From the NCBI GenBank assembly GCA_900552085.1, contig URYB01000159.1, forward strand, positions 1 through 6,298: 6,298 nucleotides of DNA, read 5' to 3'. Origin of the DNA: an uncultured Lachnobacterium sp. (GTDB taxonomy: Bacteria; Bacillota; Clostridia; Lachnospirales; Lachnospiraceae). Below the pieces are notes generated by a model, which saw only the letters and a list, made by a program, of their open reading frames with translations, did not search any database and was not told where the DNA came from. The position numbers and the translations under genes were made by a program. Below, one piece after another: positions 5,199-6,298 of this stretch (positions within the stretch are counted from its first letter, which is position 1; the number at the start of each line of letters is the position of its first letter).

Positions 5199-5204
5199 AG
5201 TATT

Positions 5205-5212
5205 CTCCTCCT
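5205..5212 (-). promoter_or_regulatory. Ribosome binding site that decides the HPr start
   Basis: AGGAGGAG on the minus strand lies just ahead of the ATG at 5198 and downstream of the alternative ATG at 5222, so it supports the shorter 87-residue protein. Confidence 0.85.
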
Positions 5213-5292
5213 GTATGTTCAAAATTTTCCAAATTGTTTGTCAGATTTTCTTCTGGCAATTTTGCTTCCATTTTGTTTTCGTCGTTCTTTTA

Positions 5293-6298
5293 TTAGATTT
5301 CTACCCCGAAATGCTCAAACAAAATTTTCTCTGCCTTCGCACTCCACATACCGCGGTTCTCTTTGCATGCTGCATCAAGTTTTGCAAACAATGGGTCTGT
5401 TTTTCCAAGTTCCTCGAAATCATCAATTGCAGTAAGCGGCATATCAAACTGTGTATAGGTCAGTTTCTTTCCACCCGGAATCTTTGGTAAGTTCAATGTC
5501 GTATCGATGATACTGTTGATTCCTCCAACATGTGTTACCATAACGGCCGGCTCGATCTTTCCGGCTGCTGCAAGCTTATTTGCCTCGATGAGATCATCAT
5601 TATTTCCGCCGGTTGTACCTAAAATATGGGTACTTGTATAGTGCGAATTGTAAAGGTTGATTTCTGCCTTAAACTGATTATCTGTCGGTCCTGCAAAGAA
5701 GTTCATGCAGCCGTCGAATGCAAGAAGGCGATCTCCCAGCTCTGCGACCTGCTTGTTTGGAACATATACAAATACATCATCATAGCCATGTCCTTCGGTC
5801 AGTGCCATCAATCCCTCATATTCGTCATCCATCGCTGCGGTATTTGCATAGATCAGCTCTACACCGTTTGCTGCTGCCTGCTCCGGTGTGATCATTTTCT
5901 TTGCACGTGCGATACGATCATCACTGATATCGGTAACAACGATGCGCTTTGGTCGATTCTCGAACTGGATACCGTAACTTACCGCACCTAAGCCCATCGG
6001 TCCGCATCCACCCATAATCAGGATATTTCCGCCTTCTTTTGTTCCCATGGTATGCTCATAATTTTTCTTGTTTGTGTGGTAATTTGCATGATATCCACCG
6101 ATAATGCAGCTCATTGGCTCCCCAAGAGGATGCTTCAAATAAACTGTCTCCATCATAGTTCATCAGACATCCAAGCTCCATAACTTCGTGTGGGATAATG
6201 CAGTAAGTACATGCGCCGCCAAAGTACTCATAAGAATATCCCGGAGATGCAAGACTTCCCTTGTAATTTAATGCCGGCTGCTGTGCAAATCGCTGGCC
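5293..6298 (-). pseudogene. Sorbose-1-phosphate-reductase-like dehydrogenase, frameshifted and partial
   Basis: This is the C-terminal part of a medium-chain dehydrogenase; the N-terminus lies beyond the right edge. Frame one (6298 to about 6128) gives a family-like stretch ending NYDGDSLFEAS. The reading then continues one base out of phase as LGEPMSCIIGGYHANYH and on to the stop at 5293. The extra base is near 6127 in GCATCCTCTTGGG; removing one base restores EAS-LGEPM. Without the shift, translation stops at 6058-6056. The Rossmann fold is intact, with GGCGPMGLG and then VVTDISDDR, whose aspartate suits NAD(H). About 334 residues are visible. The family includes SorE, which reduces L-sorbose 1-phosphate to glucitol 6-phosphate, but the true substrate is uncertain. 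The rest of the frame looks undecayed, so the shift is recent or a sequencing error. Confidence 0.7.

Noticed and set aside
5002..5271. A minus-strand frame starting MEAKLPEENL that overlaps HPr
   Set aside because: The beginning looks protein-like, but there is no ribosome binding site, and most of it is HPr read out of frame.
6056..6156. Restart of translation at the ATG pair at 6156-6151 as a genuine shorter gene
   Set aside because: The frame upstream of the shift already encodes conserved family sequence, there is no proper ribosome binding site, and the shorter protein would lack the whole N-terminal catalytic part.

Overview
The window looks like chromosomal DNA from a low-to-moderate GC Firmicute, most likely Lachnospiraceae (Clostridium cluster XIVa). 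This is inferred from strong AGGAGG-type ribosome binding sites, a glmS ribozyme ahead of glmS, an HPr with both His15 and Ser46, and a secreted protein ending in the lysine-rich Fn3 domain common in gut Clostridia. No database search was possible.

Layout. (1) 1-725, minus strand: the N-terminal 241 residues of an integral-membrane acyltransferase (Acyl_transf_3 / COG3594-like) that runs off the left edge, with a near-consensus promoter at 757-785. (2) 726-1138: a divergent control region holding that promoter, a probable glmS promoter, and a glmS ribozyme (core 961-1098) whose predicted cleavage point is 961/962. (3) 1139-2953: complete glmS, followed by three copies of a degenerate 17-bp repeat and a terminator. 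(4) 3059-4240: a secreted protein with a signal peptide, two beta-rich PPC-like domains and a C-terminal Fn3-like domain, then a terminator. (5) 4301-4863: a non-coding, MITE-like element. It has 36-bp terminal inverted repeats, an exact 11-bp direct repeat on both sides, two GC-rich hairpins, a very regular six-unit array of inverted TGGAY/RTCCA half-sites (period 50/51 bp), and a run of 11-bp tandem repeats. (6) 4935-5198, minus strand: HPr with its own terminator. (7) 5293-6298, minus strand: the C-terminal part of a sorbose-1-phosphate-reductase-like dehydrogenase, interrupted by a +1 frameshift near 6127.

How the parts relate. GlmS makes glucosamine-6-phosphate for cell wall precursors. 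The ribozyme in its leader should cleave the mRNA when that product accumulates, closing a feedback loop. HPr and the dehydrogenase both point to PTS-dependent sugar uptake and metabolism, and may be cotranscribed. The MITE-like element sits between two convergent transcription units, each with its own terminator, which is a typical neutral landing site. It is the least explained part of the window, and its periodic half-site array is the main candidate for something undescribed.
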